From contig CALVTH010000011.1 of assembly GCA_944360115.1 (NCBI GenBank), positions 1-41,938 on the forward strand: 41,938 bases of DNA, in the 5' to 3' direction. Shown piece by piece: positions 8,455 through 16,973 of the stretch. Position numbers and translations under genes: made by a program. This DNA is from an uncultured Clostridia bacterium (GTDB taxonomy: Bacteria; Bacillota; Clostridia; Christensenellales; CAG-917). The notes under the pieces were generated by a model that saw nothing but the letters and a program-made list of their open reading frames with translations, made no database searches and was not told the origin of the DNA. Within the stretch, counting starts at the first letter, position 1. Every line of letters starts with the position of its first letter.

Positions 8455-8552
8455 CGCGCGCTCACGACGAACGGTGCGTCGCGCACGCGCCAAACATACG
8501 GCGACGCGCACTTACGACGAACGGTGAGTCGCACACGCGCCGAACTACGGCA
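8453..8552 (+). repeat. 50-bp tandem repeat, two copies
   Basis: Units 8453-8502 and 8503-8552 share most bases, with cores ACGACGAACGGTG and TCGC.CACGCGCC. The first unit begins in the stop codon of the acyltransferase gene. The rest of 8553-8656 is without recognisable features. Confidence 0.75.
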
Positions 8553-8656
8553 CATACGCGGACTCAGGGTATCCTTGCGGAGTTTTCCGCAATCTAACCG
8601 CGTAAATCGCGCGGAAAGCCGAAAATCATAAAGAATGAATCCGTGAATATAAGGTT

Positions 8657-8685
8657 AAAAAAAAGGCGGTCGCAAGACCGCCTTT
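8657..8685 (-). terminator. Terminator of the rplS operon
   Basis: On the minus strand AAAGGCGGTC and GACCGCCTTT pair around TTGC, followed by a run of eight T. It lies just after the stop of the membrane protein gene at 8718 and ends the ylxM-to-rplS series. Confidence 0.92.
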
Positions 8686-8717
8686 CCGTTTCCGTTTTCA
8701 CGCAAACCGTTTGTAAA

Positions 8718-10958
8718 TCAATCCGCGCTCTTGCGCTTGAAGGTGTCGAACACCCCGCGCACCGAGGACGAAATCGCCTGACCGAGAGGACGGGACAGGG
8801 GTTTGATGTCCACGACCTTGTTGGAGTTGGTGACGGTGTACGCCACATAGGTGTAGTAGGCGGTCAGCAACACGGTGAACACGCTGAACACGATGAAGTC
8901 CGCGCCCGTAGTCTCGAAGTTGACGAAGAAGCCGCTCGAAGTCGCCGCCGCAAAGCCGCTGTTTCTGACCAGCAAGCCCACGCAAAGCATGGACAGCAAG
9001 GCATATCCGCCCATAACGCCGTACATCCTCTTCTCTCCCGACACCATCGTGTAGGTGAGCCCGAGGGCAATGGACAGGAAGAGGTAGGTGTAATTGACCT
9101 TGAGCGTGAATGTCGCCACCATTGCCAGCATATAGGACGCAAGCAGGAGTATCTCGTGACGGTTGCGCTTCTTGAAGTACAGCGAACACACGAATATCGC
9201 CAGCACCAGGATGAACAGCAGATTGAGGATTGCCGCCGCCTGGTTGAAGCCCTTCTGGTTGAGGGTGACCATGCCGTAGAAGCCGAACGCGTTGTCCACG
9301 AAGACGGAGTTGTTCAGCATCTGATTGGCAATCATCTTGAAGCCGTAGAAGGCATTCTCGCCGAGATGATTGACCGCGACGGGCAAAGTGACGAGATACG
9401 CGAGAACGAACGCTCCGATAAGTCCGAAGACGATGATTGCGCGGTTCTTGCCGAAAGCGCGGAGATTGTCGTCGTCACGGTAGTACATATAGCCCATATA
9501 GGTGACGACCACGGGAGCGAGCGCGAGGGCGCGAATGTCGAGCACGGCGGCGAACGCCATGATGACATAGGTCGCGATGTATTTCTTCTCGACGAGGGCG
9601 ATCATCGCGCCGAGCATAAGGGCGACGAGCACCGACTCGAAGGTGTTGGACATACCGCTCATGACGAACGCCACGGGCAGGAGCGCGTAAAGCGAGGCGT
9701 ACACGACGGCAAGTTTGTCGCCGGCGTACTTCCTGCCGTAGAAATAAATCATGGCGACGGTCGCCATATCGGCGAGCACGCCCACCATACGGAGCAGCAC
9801 CGACAGACCCGCGTTTTCGAGAGAGCCGCCGATGAGACCGACTATTGCGAGGATGTAAACGGTGCCGGGAGACATAGTGGCTATGTCGCCGTTGGACAGC
9901 ACGCCGTTTGCCGCGTCGGCGTAGACATTGCCCACTCCGTTTGCGGCAAGATGTCTGGCAAGGTCCGCCATAAGCGTGGTCTCGCCGCCGAAACCGTAGG
10001 TGGTGAGCAGGAGGATGAGCCTGACGAGGAAAGCGCCAAGCATGATGAGCGCCGCGACGAAAATGCAGTTTTTCCACGCGGGCACGCTCGCCTTTGCGGG
10101 AGCGTTCTTCTTGCCTTTGCCGCTCTTCTTTGTGGGAGCGGGGGCGACGGTGCCGTCGACCGCCGTGCCGTCGAAATTGACGAACACATCGCTGCGCGCG
10201 TACAGTTTACGCACCGCGACATAAGCCGCGACGAAGAGCGCGACGGTGAGAATGCTCAGCACCGTGACGAAAGCTATTCCCGCGGCGTCGCTGTTGTAGC
10301 GCGCGACAGTGGACTTTCTGAAATCGGTGACGGTGGCGCCTTCGGGTGCGGCCTCGACTTTGGTCATCGACGCATTGTCAAAGTACACGGTGCCCTTGGC
10401 GGTCTCCCCTTCCTTGCCGAGGCAAAGGGCTATGGTGAGATAGTCGGTGTTGACGGGACGGACATAGAAGGTGTGGGTCTCCCAACCGTTCTTGCCGTTG
10501 TCGCCCGCGGACTTGGTGACCTCGGAGAAGATGTAGTCAACATTCTCGAGGAAGGTGACATACGCTCCGCGTCCCGTGTCGCTGGAAAGAGTGCCCGACA
10601 CTTTGATGTCCACGCTGATTTTGTAGACCTGTCTGCGCTCGACCTCGACGGACTGGTACAGCCACGCGTAACTCGCCGACGAGTTGGTGACGGAAAGATA
10701 ATAACTTCCCGCCGTCTCGGGGTCGTTGTCGGAAGCCTGCACGCGCTGATAATCCGAGCTGCTCGAATTCCAGCTGTCGCTCACCGACCAGTTGTCGAAC
10801 ACGAAACTGTTCTCGGTGGAAGTGGTGTTCTCGAAACCGCCGTTGAGGAGCAGTTCGGCGTCGTATTCGGCACCCTGCTGATTACAGGCGGAAAGCACAA
10901 ATAGTGCCAGTACGAGTACCAGCACTATTATGCACACGGAAACGAATTTCTTTTTCAT
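8718..10958 (-). CDS. Lipobox + jelly-roll + polytopic GT-C-like membrane protein
   Basis: This is a 746-aa protein. Residues 1-25 are a lipoprotein-type signal ending in the lipobox LSAC (Cys25). About residues 30-205 look like a carbohydrate-binding jelly-roll (LLNGGFE...WSVSDSW, then YKISVDIKVSG and VYFDNASM). A membrane segment (about 228-250), a Lys-rich cytoplasmic-type linker (KKSGKGKKN) and about ten hydrophobic segments follow (about 300-700). The membrane half resembles GT-C glycosyltransferases of the PMT/GT39 kind, but where these carry an Asp in the first loop and a DYPPGY-like motif it reads GGETTLMADLA and TMSPGTVYIL. AAAGAGG precedes the ATG. It starts 17 bp after rplS with no terminator between, so it is co-transcribed. 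Catalytic activity is uncertain. Confidence 0.72.
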   Translation of the reverse strand: MKKKFVSVCIIVLVLVLALFVLSACNQQGAEYDAELLLNGGFENTTSTENSFVFDNWSVSDSWNSSSSDYQRVQASDNDPETAGSYYLSVTNSSASYAWLYQSVEVERRQVYKISVDIKVSGTLSSDTGRGAYVTFLENVDYIFSEVTKSAGDNGKNGWETHTFYVRPVNTDYLTIALCLGKEGETAKGTVYFDNASMTKVEAAPEGATVTDFRKSTVARYNSDAAGIAFVTVLSILTVALFVAAYVAVRKLYARSDVFVNFDGTAVDGTVAPAPTKKSGKGKKNAPAKASVPAWKNCIFVAALIMLGAFLVRLILLLTTYGFGGETTLMADLARHLAANGVGNVYADAANGVLSNGDIATMSPGTVYILAIVGLIGGSLENAGLSVLLRMVGVLADMATVAMIYFYGRKYAGDKLAVVYASLYALLPVAFVMSGMSNTFESVLVALMLGAMIALVEKKYIATYVIMAFAAVLDIRALALAPVVVTYMGYMYYRDDDNLRAFGKNRAIIVFGLIGAFVLAYLVTLPVAVNHLGENAFYGFKMIANQMLNNSVFVDNAFGFYGMVTLNQKGFNQAAAILNLLFILVLAIFVCSLYFKKRNRHEILLLASYMLAMVATFTLKVNYTYLFLSIALGLTYTMVSGEKRMYGVMGGYALLSMLCVGLLVRNSGFAAATSSGFFVNFETTGADFIVFSVFTVLLTAYYTYVAYTVTNSNKVVDIKPLSRPLGQAISSSVRGVFDTFKRKSAD

Positions 10959-10975
10959 CTTGCCTCTTTACGGGA

Positions 10976-11317
10976 TTATCTCGTCTCTTTGAGTTTGGCA
11001 GCCTTACCGGTGCGCTCGCGGAGATAATAAAGCTTCGCCCTTCTGACCTTGCCGTGACGCACGACTTCGATGCGGTCGATTTTGGGGGAATGGATGGGGA
11101 AAGTTCTCTCCACGCCCACGCCGAAAGTGACGCGACGCACGACGATGGTCTCGCGGATACCGCCGTTCTTCTTGGCGATGACGATACCTTCGTAGGACTG
11201 CAGACGCTCCCTGTTGCCTTCGATAACCTTGACGAAAACCTTCACCTGATCGCCGATTGCGATTTCGGGAAGATCCTTTTTAATGCCTTCTTGTTCGATG
11301 GTGTCGATAATGTTCAT
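10976..11317 (-). CDS. rplS: 50S ribosomal protein L19
   Basis: The 113 aa match bL19: [29 protein letters not shown], then [13 protein letters not shown] and [12 protein letters not shown]19 sits at the 30S-50S interface. AGGAGG lies 9 nt before the ATG. In many relatives rplS directly follows trmD; here it follows yraN, with a 164-bp gap holding its own promoter and a structured leader. Confidence 0.97.
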   Translation of the reverse strand: MNIIDTIEQEGIKKDLPEIAIGDQVKVFVKVIEGNRERLQSYEGIVIAKKNGGIRETIVVRRVTFGVGVERTFPIHSPKIDRIEVVRHGKVRRAKLYYLRERTGKAAKLKETR

Positions 11318-11344
11318 AATGACTGACCTCCTTGTTTGCGATAG

Positions 11345-11375
11345 GTTCGTAACGGCCTCCCCGCCAGCGGAACGA
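11345..11375 (-). promoter_or_regulatory. Structured rplS leader (possible L19 autoregulatory element)
   Basis: Upstream of rplS on the minus strand, TTCGT (11375-11371) and ACGAA (11349-11345) close a stem that holds a GC-rich inner helix around the CCGCTGGCGG sequence. An L19 leader family is known in Firmicutes; whether this belongs to it was not tested. Confidence 0.35.
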
Positions 11376-11392
11376 ATCGAGTCACGCGTGTT

Positions 11393-11421
11393 ATATTAGC
11401 ATATCAAAGATTTTTAGACAA
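11393..11421 (-). promoter_or_regulatory. Internal promoter before rplS
   Basis: On the minus strand TTGTCT (11421-11416), 17 bp, TAATAT (11398-11393) preceded by TGC (extended -10). The expected leader is about 69 nt. Confidence 0.6.
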
Positions 11422-11481
11422 GCGTATCGCGCCCCTATTTCAAAATTAAGCGCACAAAAACGCCGTTTTGCGCCCCGCCGC

Positions 11482-11829
11482 TCAGCAATCGGCGTCGAAC
11501 GCGCCCCGGATGTGCCTGACTTCGCCCCCGCACACCTCGATTACATCGAAACGCACATCCTTTCCGTAAAGCGAGCGGCGCGCGATATACGCCTCGGCGG
11601 CACGCACATAACGCCGCCGTTGCCCCGCGCTCACCCACTCCGAAGGGTGCGCGTCCGCGCGGTCGGCGGTCTTGACCTCGCACAGCACCAGCACATCGCC
11701 GTCGAGGGCGATTATGTCGACTTCCACCCCGCCCTGACGGGAATTGCGCTCGAGTACGCGCCACCCCGACCTTGCGAGATACTCCGCCGCAATCTGTTCT
11801 CCGATGTACCCCTTTGCCCTGCCGTTCAT
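11482..11829 (-). CDS. yraN: YraN family protein (UPF0102, endonuclease-like)
   Basis: The 115 aa carry the YraN pattern: GYIGEQIAAEYLARSGWRVLERN, then the nuclease-like VEVDIIALDGDVLVLCEVKT with E/D...EVK residues of the PD-(D/E)XK fold. It overlaps the end of rnhB by 4 bp (ATGA), which implies coupled translation and fixes the start at 11829. The exact biochemical role of the family is unclear; it commonly sits beside rnhB. Confidence 0.92.
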   Translation of the reverse strand: MNGRAKGYIGEQIAAEYLARSGWRVLERNSRQGGVEVDIIALDGDVLVLCEVKTADRADAHPSEWVSAGQRRRYVRAAEAYIARRSLYGKDVRFDVIEVCGGEVRHIRGAFDADC

Positions 11830-12434
11830 TTCACGAAATTCTTTATGAAAGTCCTGCGGTGGATTTCCGTCGCGCCGTAAGTCCCGAGCGCGGCGATGTG
11901 CTCCGCCGTACCGTATCCCGCGTTGCGCTCGAATCCGTACTGCGGATATTTCGCGGACATCTCCGTCATAAAGGCGTCCCTCTCCACTTTGGCGAGAATG
12001 GAAGCCGCGGCAATGGAATAACTGAGCGCGTCGCCGTGCACGAGAGGCACGACTCGGAAAGGCACATCAATTTTCAACGCGTCAACCAGCACGACATCGG
12101 GCTTCACCGACAGCGAACAGACGGCGTCGCGCATACACGCCTTGGTAGCCTCGAGTATGTTCATCTCGTCCACCTTGAAATTGTCGTACGACACAACGGA
12201 AAACGCCACCGCCTTTTCGCGGATGAGCGCGGACAACTTCTCGCGTTTGCCCTTCGACACTTTCTTGGAATCGTTGACGCCCTGAATGAGGTCGTCGAGC
12301 GGCATTATCACGGCGGCGCAGGTGACGGGGCCGGCAAGAGGCCCCCTGCCCACCTCGTCTACGCCGCAGATATAACGGCACCCCTCGGCGAGAAGCGCGT
12401 TCTCGTATTTCATCAATTCTTCCGCACGCACCAT
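11826..12434 (-). CDS. rnhB: Ribonuclease HII
   Basis: The 202-aa enzyme removes RNA from RNA-DNA hybrids and misinserted ribonucleotides. The signature GVDEVGRGPLAGPV has the first catalytic Asp and Glu (about residues 24-33). VNDSKKVSKGKRE and VLVDALKID follow. GGGAGG stands 10 nt before the ATG at 12434; a second ATG (MKYENALLAEG, 12413) is possible but has a poorer site. It overlaps yraN and follows rbgA by 122 bp. Confidence 0.95.
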   Translation of the reverse strand: MVRAEELMKYENALLAEGCRYICGVDEVGRGPLAGPVTCAAVIMPLDDLIQGVNDSKKVSKGKREKLSALIREKAVAFSVVSYDNFKVDEMNILEATKACMRDAVCSLSVKPDVVLVDALKIDVPFRVVPLVHGDALSYSIAAASILAKVERDAFMTEMSAKYPQYGFERNAGYGTAEHIAALGTYGATEIHRRTFIKNFVK

Positions 12435-12556
12435 TTCCGTGTCGCCTCCCTCGGCGTACTCCGCCCGTTCCGCCGCACCTTGTCCGCAAACTGCTGTCGT
12501 CTCGGGGCGGCATACAGCCCGTCGACCGACTTGCCGTCAGTCGCGCAAACGACGGT

Positions 12557-13423
12557 TTATTGTCTGTTTTTGAATTTCAAAACCCCGCTTTCGGGCTTTT
12601 CGAGCATAAGCTTGCCCAGTCTGCCTTTTCGGAAATCATCAAGCAGAAGCCGCGCCGCCCTGTCGTAATCGGGCGCGCCGCCGCGGGCTTTGCAGCCGCG
12701 TGCCTGCGCTACCTGTTCGAGGATTTCGGCGGGAGTCTCGGCGAGTTCGGACAGGAAATACCGCGACAGCAACGCTTCGGGATATTTCTCTTTCAGTTCG
12801 GCGGCGAAGTCGCAGGCAAGTTCCGCGACATCCAGCACCTCTTCCCTTATGCTTCCTATATAGGCGAGGTGGTGCGCCACTTTCTGGTCCTCGAATTTGC
12901 CCCACAGCGTACCGGGTGTGTCCAGCAAATCTATGCCGTCCACGCTCACCCACTGCTTGCCGCGCGTGACTCCCGGGCGGTCGCCAGTCACGGTTTTTGC
13001 ACGGCCGCACACAGCGTTGATTATAGTGGATTTGCCGGAATTGGGCACGCCGACCACCATTGTGCGGACATTGACCGTCGCGCCTTTTTCACGGAACCGG
13101 TCGAGTTTTGCGGCGGCGACGGCCTTGACGCCCGCCACCACTTCGGAGCAGTCTCCCGATATGCCCACCGACCGCGCCGTCACTCTGCCCTCGGCGGCGA
13201 AAGCCCTCTCCCACGCGCCGAGGTCGCGGGCTTCCACGAGGTCGCATTTGTTGAACACGAAAAGCGCGGGTTTGCCTGCGATGAGTTTCTGAAAGAGCGG
13301 ATTTATGCAGCTGCCGACGGCGCGCGCGTCCAGCACATACACCACGGCGTCAACCAGACGGAGGTTTTCCTCCATCATTCTTATTGCCTTTGTCATGTGC
13401 CCGGGGAACCATTGAATGTACAC
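12557..13423 (-). CDS. rbgA: Ribosome biogenesis GTPase RbgA (YlqF)
   Basis: This 288-aa, circularly permuted GTPase helps finish the 50S subunit. The motif order is G4 first (FVFNKCDLVEA, about residue 55), then G1 (GVPNSGKST, about 124) and G3 (DTPG, about 166), as in YlqF. The N-terminus YIQWFPGHMTKA is typical. The start is a GTG at 13423 with GGAGG 4 nt upstream; an ATG far upstream (13507) would add about 28 unlikely residues and has no site. The C-terminal helical domain, which binds rRNA, contains YDRAARLLLDDFRKGRLGK. Confidence 0.95.
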   Translation of the reverse strand: MYIQWFPGHMTKAIRMMEENLRLVDAVVYVLDARAVGSCINPLFQKLIAGKPALFVFNKCDLVEARDLGAWERAFAAEGRVTARSVGISGDCSEVVAGVKAVAAAKLDRFREKGATVNVRTMVVGVPNSGKSTIINAVCGRAKTVTGDRPGVTRGKQWVSVDGIDLLDTPGTLWGKFEDQKVAHHLAYIGSIREEVLDVAELACDFAAELKEKYPEALLSRYFLSELAETPAEILEQVAQARGCKARGGAPDYDRAARLLLDDFRKGRLGKLMLEKPESGVLKFKNRQ

Positions 13424-13510
13424 GAGCCCTCCTTTTCCGACCGTCCGTTGCCGTCCGTCGGAGTGCGCGCCGATAGGCGAAACACGGCAGGATAACCCGC
13501 CGCGCAACCG

Positions 13511-14242
13511 TCATTTCTTTTTGTTCTTGCCTTTGCTTTTGCCGTCGTCGCCGTCGGTCTCGTCGATACCGAGCGCGGCGATGAGGTCGGGACGGCGGGC
13601 GCGGGTGATTTCCAGCGACTTGCGCGCCCTCCACTTGTCCACCTCGGCGTGATTGCCGCTTATCAGCACCTCGGGCACGGATAGCCCGCGGTAGACCTGC
13701 GGTCGTGTGTAGTGGGGATACTCCAGCAACCCCGCCGAAAAACTTTCCTCGACGGTGCTTTCCTCGCTGCCCAGCACGCCGTCGATATAGCGCGCCGTGG
13801 CGTTCATCACCACCAGCGCGGGGAGCTCGCCCCCCGTCAGCACATAGTCGCCTATGGAAATTTCACGGTCGATTGCAAGGTCGATTATCCTCTCGTCTAT
13901 GCCCTCGTAGCCCCCGCAAAGCAACAGTATCCTGTCTCTCTTCGCAAGTTCGCACGCGGTCGCCTGTCTGAAAGTTTCGCCCTTGGGCGAAAGATAGACG
14001 CGCAGCGCTTCGTGATCGGGGTCGACGGCTTCGATTGCCCGCACGACGGGGTCGGGGGTCATCACCATTCCCGCGCCGCCTCCGTAGGGATAGTCGTCGG
14101 TTTTCTTGTGTTTGTCGAGAGAATATTCGCGTATGTCCGTGACGACAAGGGAAAATTTGCCGTCTTTGACGGCACGCCCCATTATGCCCGAGTTCATCAC
14201 GCCGAAATACTCGGGAAAAATCGTCAGCACATCGAATCTCAT
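13511..14242 (-). CDS. trmD: tRNA (guanine37-N1)-methyltransferase
   Basis: This 243-aa SPOUT-fold enzyme makes m1G37 in tRNA to prevent frameshifting. It begins MRFDVLTIFPEYF; the SAM-binding knot shows LLCGGYEGIDERI and ISIGDYVLTGGELPA. The catalytic Asp region DDYPYGGGAGMVM is intact. It overlaps rimM by 4 bp (ATGA). The last 15 residues form an unusual Asp- then Lys-rich tail (about GDDGKSKGKNKKK) beyond the family's normal end. Confidence 0.97.
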   Translation of the reverse strand: MRFDVLTIFPEYFGVMNSGIMGRAVKDGKFSLVVTDIREYSLDKHKKTDDYPYGGGAGMVMTPDPVVRAIEAVDPDHEALRVYLSPKGETFRQATACELAKRDRILLLCGGYEGIDERIIDLAIDREISIGDYVLTGGELPALVVMNATARYIDGVLGSEESTVEESFSAGLLEYPHYTRPQVYRGLSVPEVLISGNHAEVDKWRARKSLEITRARRPDLIAALGIDETDGDDGKSKGKNKKK

Positions 14243-14745
14243 TTGTTGTAAACAGCGGTGCGCGCGAACATCGCGCCGTCGAGCACAATCCTGCCTTCCG
14301 CCGCGTCGACTTCGCGCAGAGTGGCTTTGAGCGCGGGGAAACTCACGGTGCCGTCGTCGGTCCTGACGACATAGACATCCGCCGAGCCGTACTGCAGTAT
14401 GTCCACCAGTTCGCCTATCCTGTCGCCGTCGGCGTACACATCGCTGCCGAGAAGGTCGGCGATGTAATATCTGCCCTCGGGGGGCGGCGGCAACTCGGCA
14501 CGGGCGGCGGTGACGGACAGTCCGCGCAGTTTTTCGGCGTCCTCGACTGTGTCCACTCCGCCGAGTTTGACATAGACGACGCCGCTTTCGGGGGTCATAT
14601 CCTCCACCTTATAGGTTTTGCCGCCTATGCCCAGCGTGCGGAAAGAACGCCACCGCGAGGTGTCGTCCGAATACGCTTCCACCTTGACCACGCCCTTGAG
14701 TCCGCGCGGTCTGAGCACCTTGCCCACCGTCAACCGCTCTTTCAT
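14239..14745 (-). CDS. rimM: 16S rRNA processing protein RimM
   Basis: The 168 aa contain the N-terminal beta-barrel (VGKVLRPRGLKGVVKVEA) and the C-terminal PRC-barrel (YYIADLLGSDVYAD...IGELVDILQYGSADVYVV). RimM helps 30S maturation and binds S19. It overlaps both neighbours by 4 bp (khpA upstream, trmD downstream), so the start at 14745 is fixed by coupling. Confidence 0.95.
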   Translation of the reverse strand: MKERLTVGKVLRPRGLKGVVKVEAYSDDTSRWRSFRTLGIGGKTYKVEDMTPESGVVYVKLGGVDTVEDAEKLRGLSVTAARAELPPPPEGRYYIADLLGSDVYADGDRIGELVDILQYGSADVYVVRTDDGTVSFPALKATLREVDAAEGRIVLDGAMFARTAVYNK

Positions 14746-14990
14746 TCGGCGGCGGTCTCCTCTCTCTCCTGAATGACGACATTGTAGCGCACGGAAGAGC
14801 GTCCGCTCGCCGCCTTGACGAGAGTGCGTATGGCGCGGGCTATCTTGCCCTGCTTGCCGATGACTTTGCCAATCTCTTTGCCGGAGACGATGACGACGAT
14901 TTCGCTCTCGTCGTCGCCCTCTCGGAGTTCGACGGAATACTCGCCCTCGGGGACGAGTTTTCCGACGAGATATTCAACGAGTTCAGTCAT
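14742..14990 (-). CDS. khpA: KH-domain RNA-binding protein KhpA
   Basis: The 82 aa form one KH domain with the GxxG loop in GKVIGKQGKIARAIRTLV. KhpA (YlqC) acts with KhpB/EloR in cell elongation and small-RNA binding in Firmicutes. AAGGTGATTT precedes the ATG. It lies 8 bp after rpsP, its usual position. Confidence 0.94.
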   Translation of the reverse strand: MTELVEYLVGKLVPEGEYSVELREGDDESEIVVIVSGKEIGKVIGKQGKIARAIRTLVKAASGRSSVRYNVVIQEREETAAE

Positions 14991-14998
14991 AAATCACC

Positions 14999-15238
14999 TT
15001 ACAGAATGCCCTGCTGCCTGAAAAGGTTGCGGACGGTCTCGGTGGGTTGCGCACCGTTTGCAAGCCATTTCTTCGCAAGGTCGGCGTCGATTCTGACCAC
15101 CTTCGGGTCGGAAACGGGATCATAGATGCCGATTTGCTCGATGTACTGTCCGTCGCGGGCTTTTCTGGAATCGGTGGCGACGATGCGGTAGAAGGGGTTT
15201 TTCTTTGCGCCCATTCTGGTGAGTCTGAGTTTGACCAT
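14999..15238 (-). CDS. rpsP: 30S ribosomal protein S16
   Basis: The 79 aa begin [20 protein letters not shown], the universal bS16 start, and include [19 protein letters not shown]. The ATG at 15238 has AGGAG upstream; longer in-frame extensions overlap ffh in another frame and are not coding. It follows ffh by 59 bp. Confidence 0.98.
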   Translation of the reverse strand: MVKLRLTRMGAKKNPFYRIVATDSRKARDGQYIEQIGIYDPVSDPKVVRIDADLAKKWLANGAQPTETVRNLFRQQGIL

Positions 15239-15297
15239 AACTGTTTTCTCCTTTGCGCTCTTCGAGCGAATTATAAATTTGTCTTGTTCGGAAGCGG

Positions 15298-16644
15298 TCA
15301 GAAGGGGAAACCGCCGGGGGGCATGCCTTTCATGCCGCGCAATCCTTTCATGCCGCCCTTCTGCATACGGCTCATCATCGCGCGCGTCATTTCGAACTGC
15401 TTGAGCAGTTGGTTGACCTCCTGAATGGAAGTGCCGCTGCCCTGCGCGATACGCTTCCTCCTGCTGCCCTTGATGATGTCGGGATTGCGGCGTTCCTTTG
15501 GCGTCATCGACTGAATGATGACCTTTGAACGCATTATCTTTTCCTCGTCTATTTCCTGCTTGCCCATTTTGCCGGCAAGTCCGGGGACGAGCTGCATCAT
15601 ACTGCCGAGACCGCCCATTTTCTTGACGCTGTCCAGCTGTTCGAGATAATCCTCGAGCGTGAAAGTGTTCTCGCGCAGTTTCTTCTGCAGTTTCTCCGCC
15701 TGCTCTTTGCTGAACGCCTGCTCGGCTTTCTCGATGAGGGTGAGCACATCGCCCATTCCGAGTATGCGGCTCGCCATACGCTCGGGGTGGAACGGCTCGA
15801 GGTCCTCGGGTTTCTCGCCCGTGCCGCTGAACTTTATGGGCTTGCCCGTGACCGCCCTTATGGACAACGCCGCGCCGCCGCGGGTGTCGCCGTCGAGTTT
15901 GGTCATGATGACGCCCGTCACATCGAGGGTCTTGTTGAAGGTGTCGGCAACCGTCACCGCGTCCTGTCCCGTCATGCTGTCCACGACGAGCAGAATTTCG
16001 GCGGGCTTGACCTCGCGCTTGACATCGATGAGTTCTTTCATCAGTTTCTCGTCGATGTGCAGTCTGCCCGCGGTGTCGATGATGACGGGGTCGAATCCGT
16101 TCTTGAGCGCGTGCGCAATGCCTGCCGCCGCGATTTTGACGGGGTCGCCCTGTCCCGCTTCGTACACCTCGACGCCCACCTTCTTGCCCACGATCTGCAG
16201 TTGCTGTATAGCCGCGGGACGGTAGACATCGCAAGCCACGAGCAACGGCTTCTTGCCCTGTTTCTTGAGATAAAGGGCGAGTTTGCCGCACATCGTCGTC
16301 TTGCCGGCGCCCTGCAATCCGCACATCATATACACCGTGGGCGGACGGTCGGAGACCGCGAGTTTGCGGTGCGTCGACCCCATGAGCGCGACCAGTTCGT
16401 CGTTGACGATTTTGACAATCTGTTGCGCGGGCGTGAGCGACTTGAGAATGTCCTCGCCGAGCGCCTTTTCGCTGACCGCCGCGACGAAATCCTTCACCAC
16501 GGCATAGTTGACATCGGCTTCAAGCAACGCCACGCGTATCTCGCGCATCGCCTGCTTGATTTCCAACTCCGTAAGTTTGCCTTTGTTGCGGAGTTTGGAA
16601 AATATATGATTCATTCTGTCGGCAAGGTTCTCGAAAACTGACAT
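15298..16644 (-). CDS. ffh: Signal recognition particle protein Ffh
   Basis: The 448-aa SRP GTPase binds signal peptides and SRP RNA. The N domain starts [18 protein letters not shown]. The G domain has [15 protein letters not shown] (about residue 105), the DTAGRLHID motif and [14 protein letters not shown]. The M domain (about 300-448) is Met-rich ([16 protein letters not shown]) and has the RNA-binding SGTSIQEVN. Two ATGs lie in a row; the second (16644) was chosen because GGAGG is 4 nt before it but only 1 nt before the first. It overlaps the ylxM stop by one base (TGATG). SRP RNA was not found in the window. Confidence 0.97.
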   Translation of the reverse strand: MSVFENLADRMNHIFSKLRNKGKLTELEIKQAMREIRVALLEADVNYAVVKDFVAAVSEKALGEDILKSLTPAQQIVKIVNDELVALMGSTHRKLAVSDRPPTVYMMCGLQGAGKTTMCGKLALYLKKQGKKPLLVACDVYRPAAIQQLQIVGKKVGVEVYEAGQGDPVKIAAAGIAHALKNGFDPVIIDTAGRLHIDEKLMKELIDVKREVKPAEILLVVDSMTGQDAVTVADTFNKTLDVTGVIMTKLDGDTRGGAALSIRAVTGKPIKFSGTGEKPEDLEPFHPERMASRILGMGDVLTLIEKAEQAFSKEQAEKLQKKLRENTFTLEDYLEQLDSVKKMGGLGSMMQLVPGLAGKMGKQEIDEEKIMRSKVIIQSMTPKERRNPDIIKGSRRKRIAQGSGTSIQEVNQLLKQFEMTRAMMSRMQKGGMKGLRGMKGMPPGGFPF

Positions 16645-16970
16645 CATTCCTCCAGAAGGGACTTTGCCGCCCCTACGAGCCGCGCACACTCCGCGGCGTC
16701 GCCGCGCCCGAGTGCTCTCTCCGCGTCGGACAGCAGTTGCGCCGCCCGTCCGTCGCGCCTTGCAAGCCCGAGTTTGTCCTCGAACGCCTTCAGCGCGCTC
16801 TCTCCGCGTTTGATTCCGTCAAGCACCGCCTGCCGCGACACCGAAAACATCTCGGCGAGTTCCCCGAGGGAAATGTCCTCGTCGTAATGCAACCTCAGAA
16901 GTTCGTTCTGTCTGTCGGTGAGCAACGCGCCGTAATAAACGCGAAGCGTGCTTATCTCGAATCTGTCCAT
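16644..16970 (-). CDS. ylxM: YlxM, helix-turn-helix partner of the SRP
   Basis: The 108 aa match YlxM/p13: YYGALLTDRQNELLRLHYDEDISLGELAEMFSVSRQAVLDGIKR-type sequence, a sigma-region-4-like helix-turn-helix (about residues 15-55), then a coiled helix. YlxM modulates SRP GTPase activity in Firmicutes. No real ribosome binding site is present; the leader instead carries two 18-bp self-complementary repeats ending 3 nt before the ATG. It is first in the long operon to rplS. Confidence 0.93.
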   Translation of the reverse strand: MDRFEISTLRVYYGALLTDRQNELLRLHYDEDISLGELAEMFSVSRQAVLDGIKRGESALKAFEDKLGLARRDGRAAQLLSDAERALGRGDAAECARLVGAAKSLLEE

Positions 16971-16973
16971 ACC

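Noticed and set aside
8453..8552. Possible CRISPR array
   Set aside because: Two adjacent 50-bp units without unique spacers and no cas genes; a plain tandem repeat.
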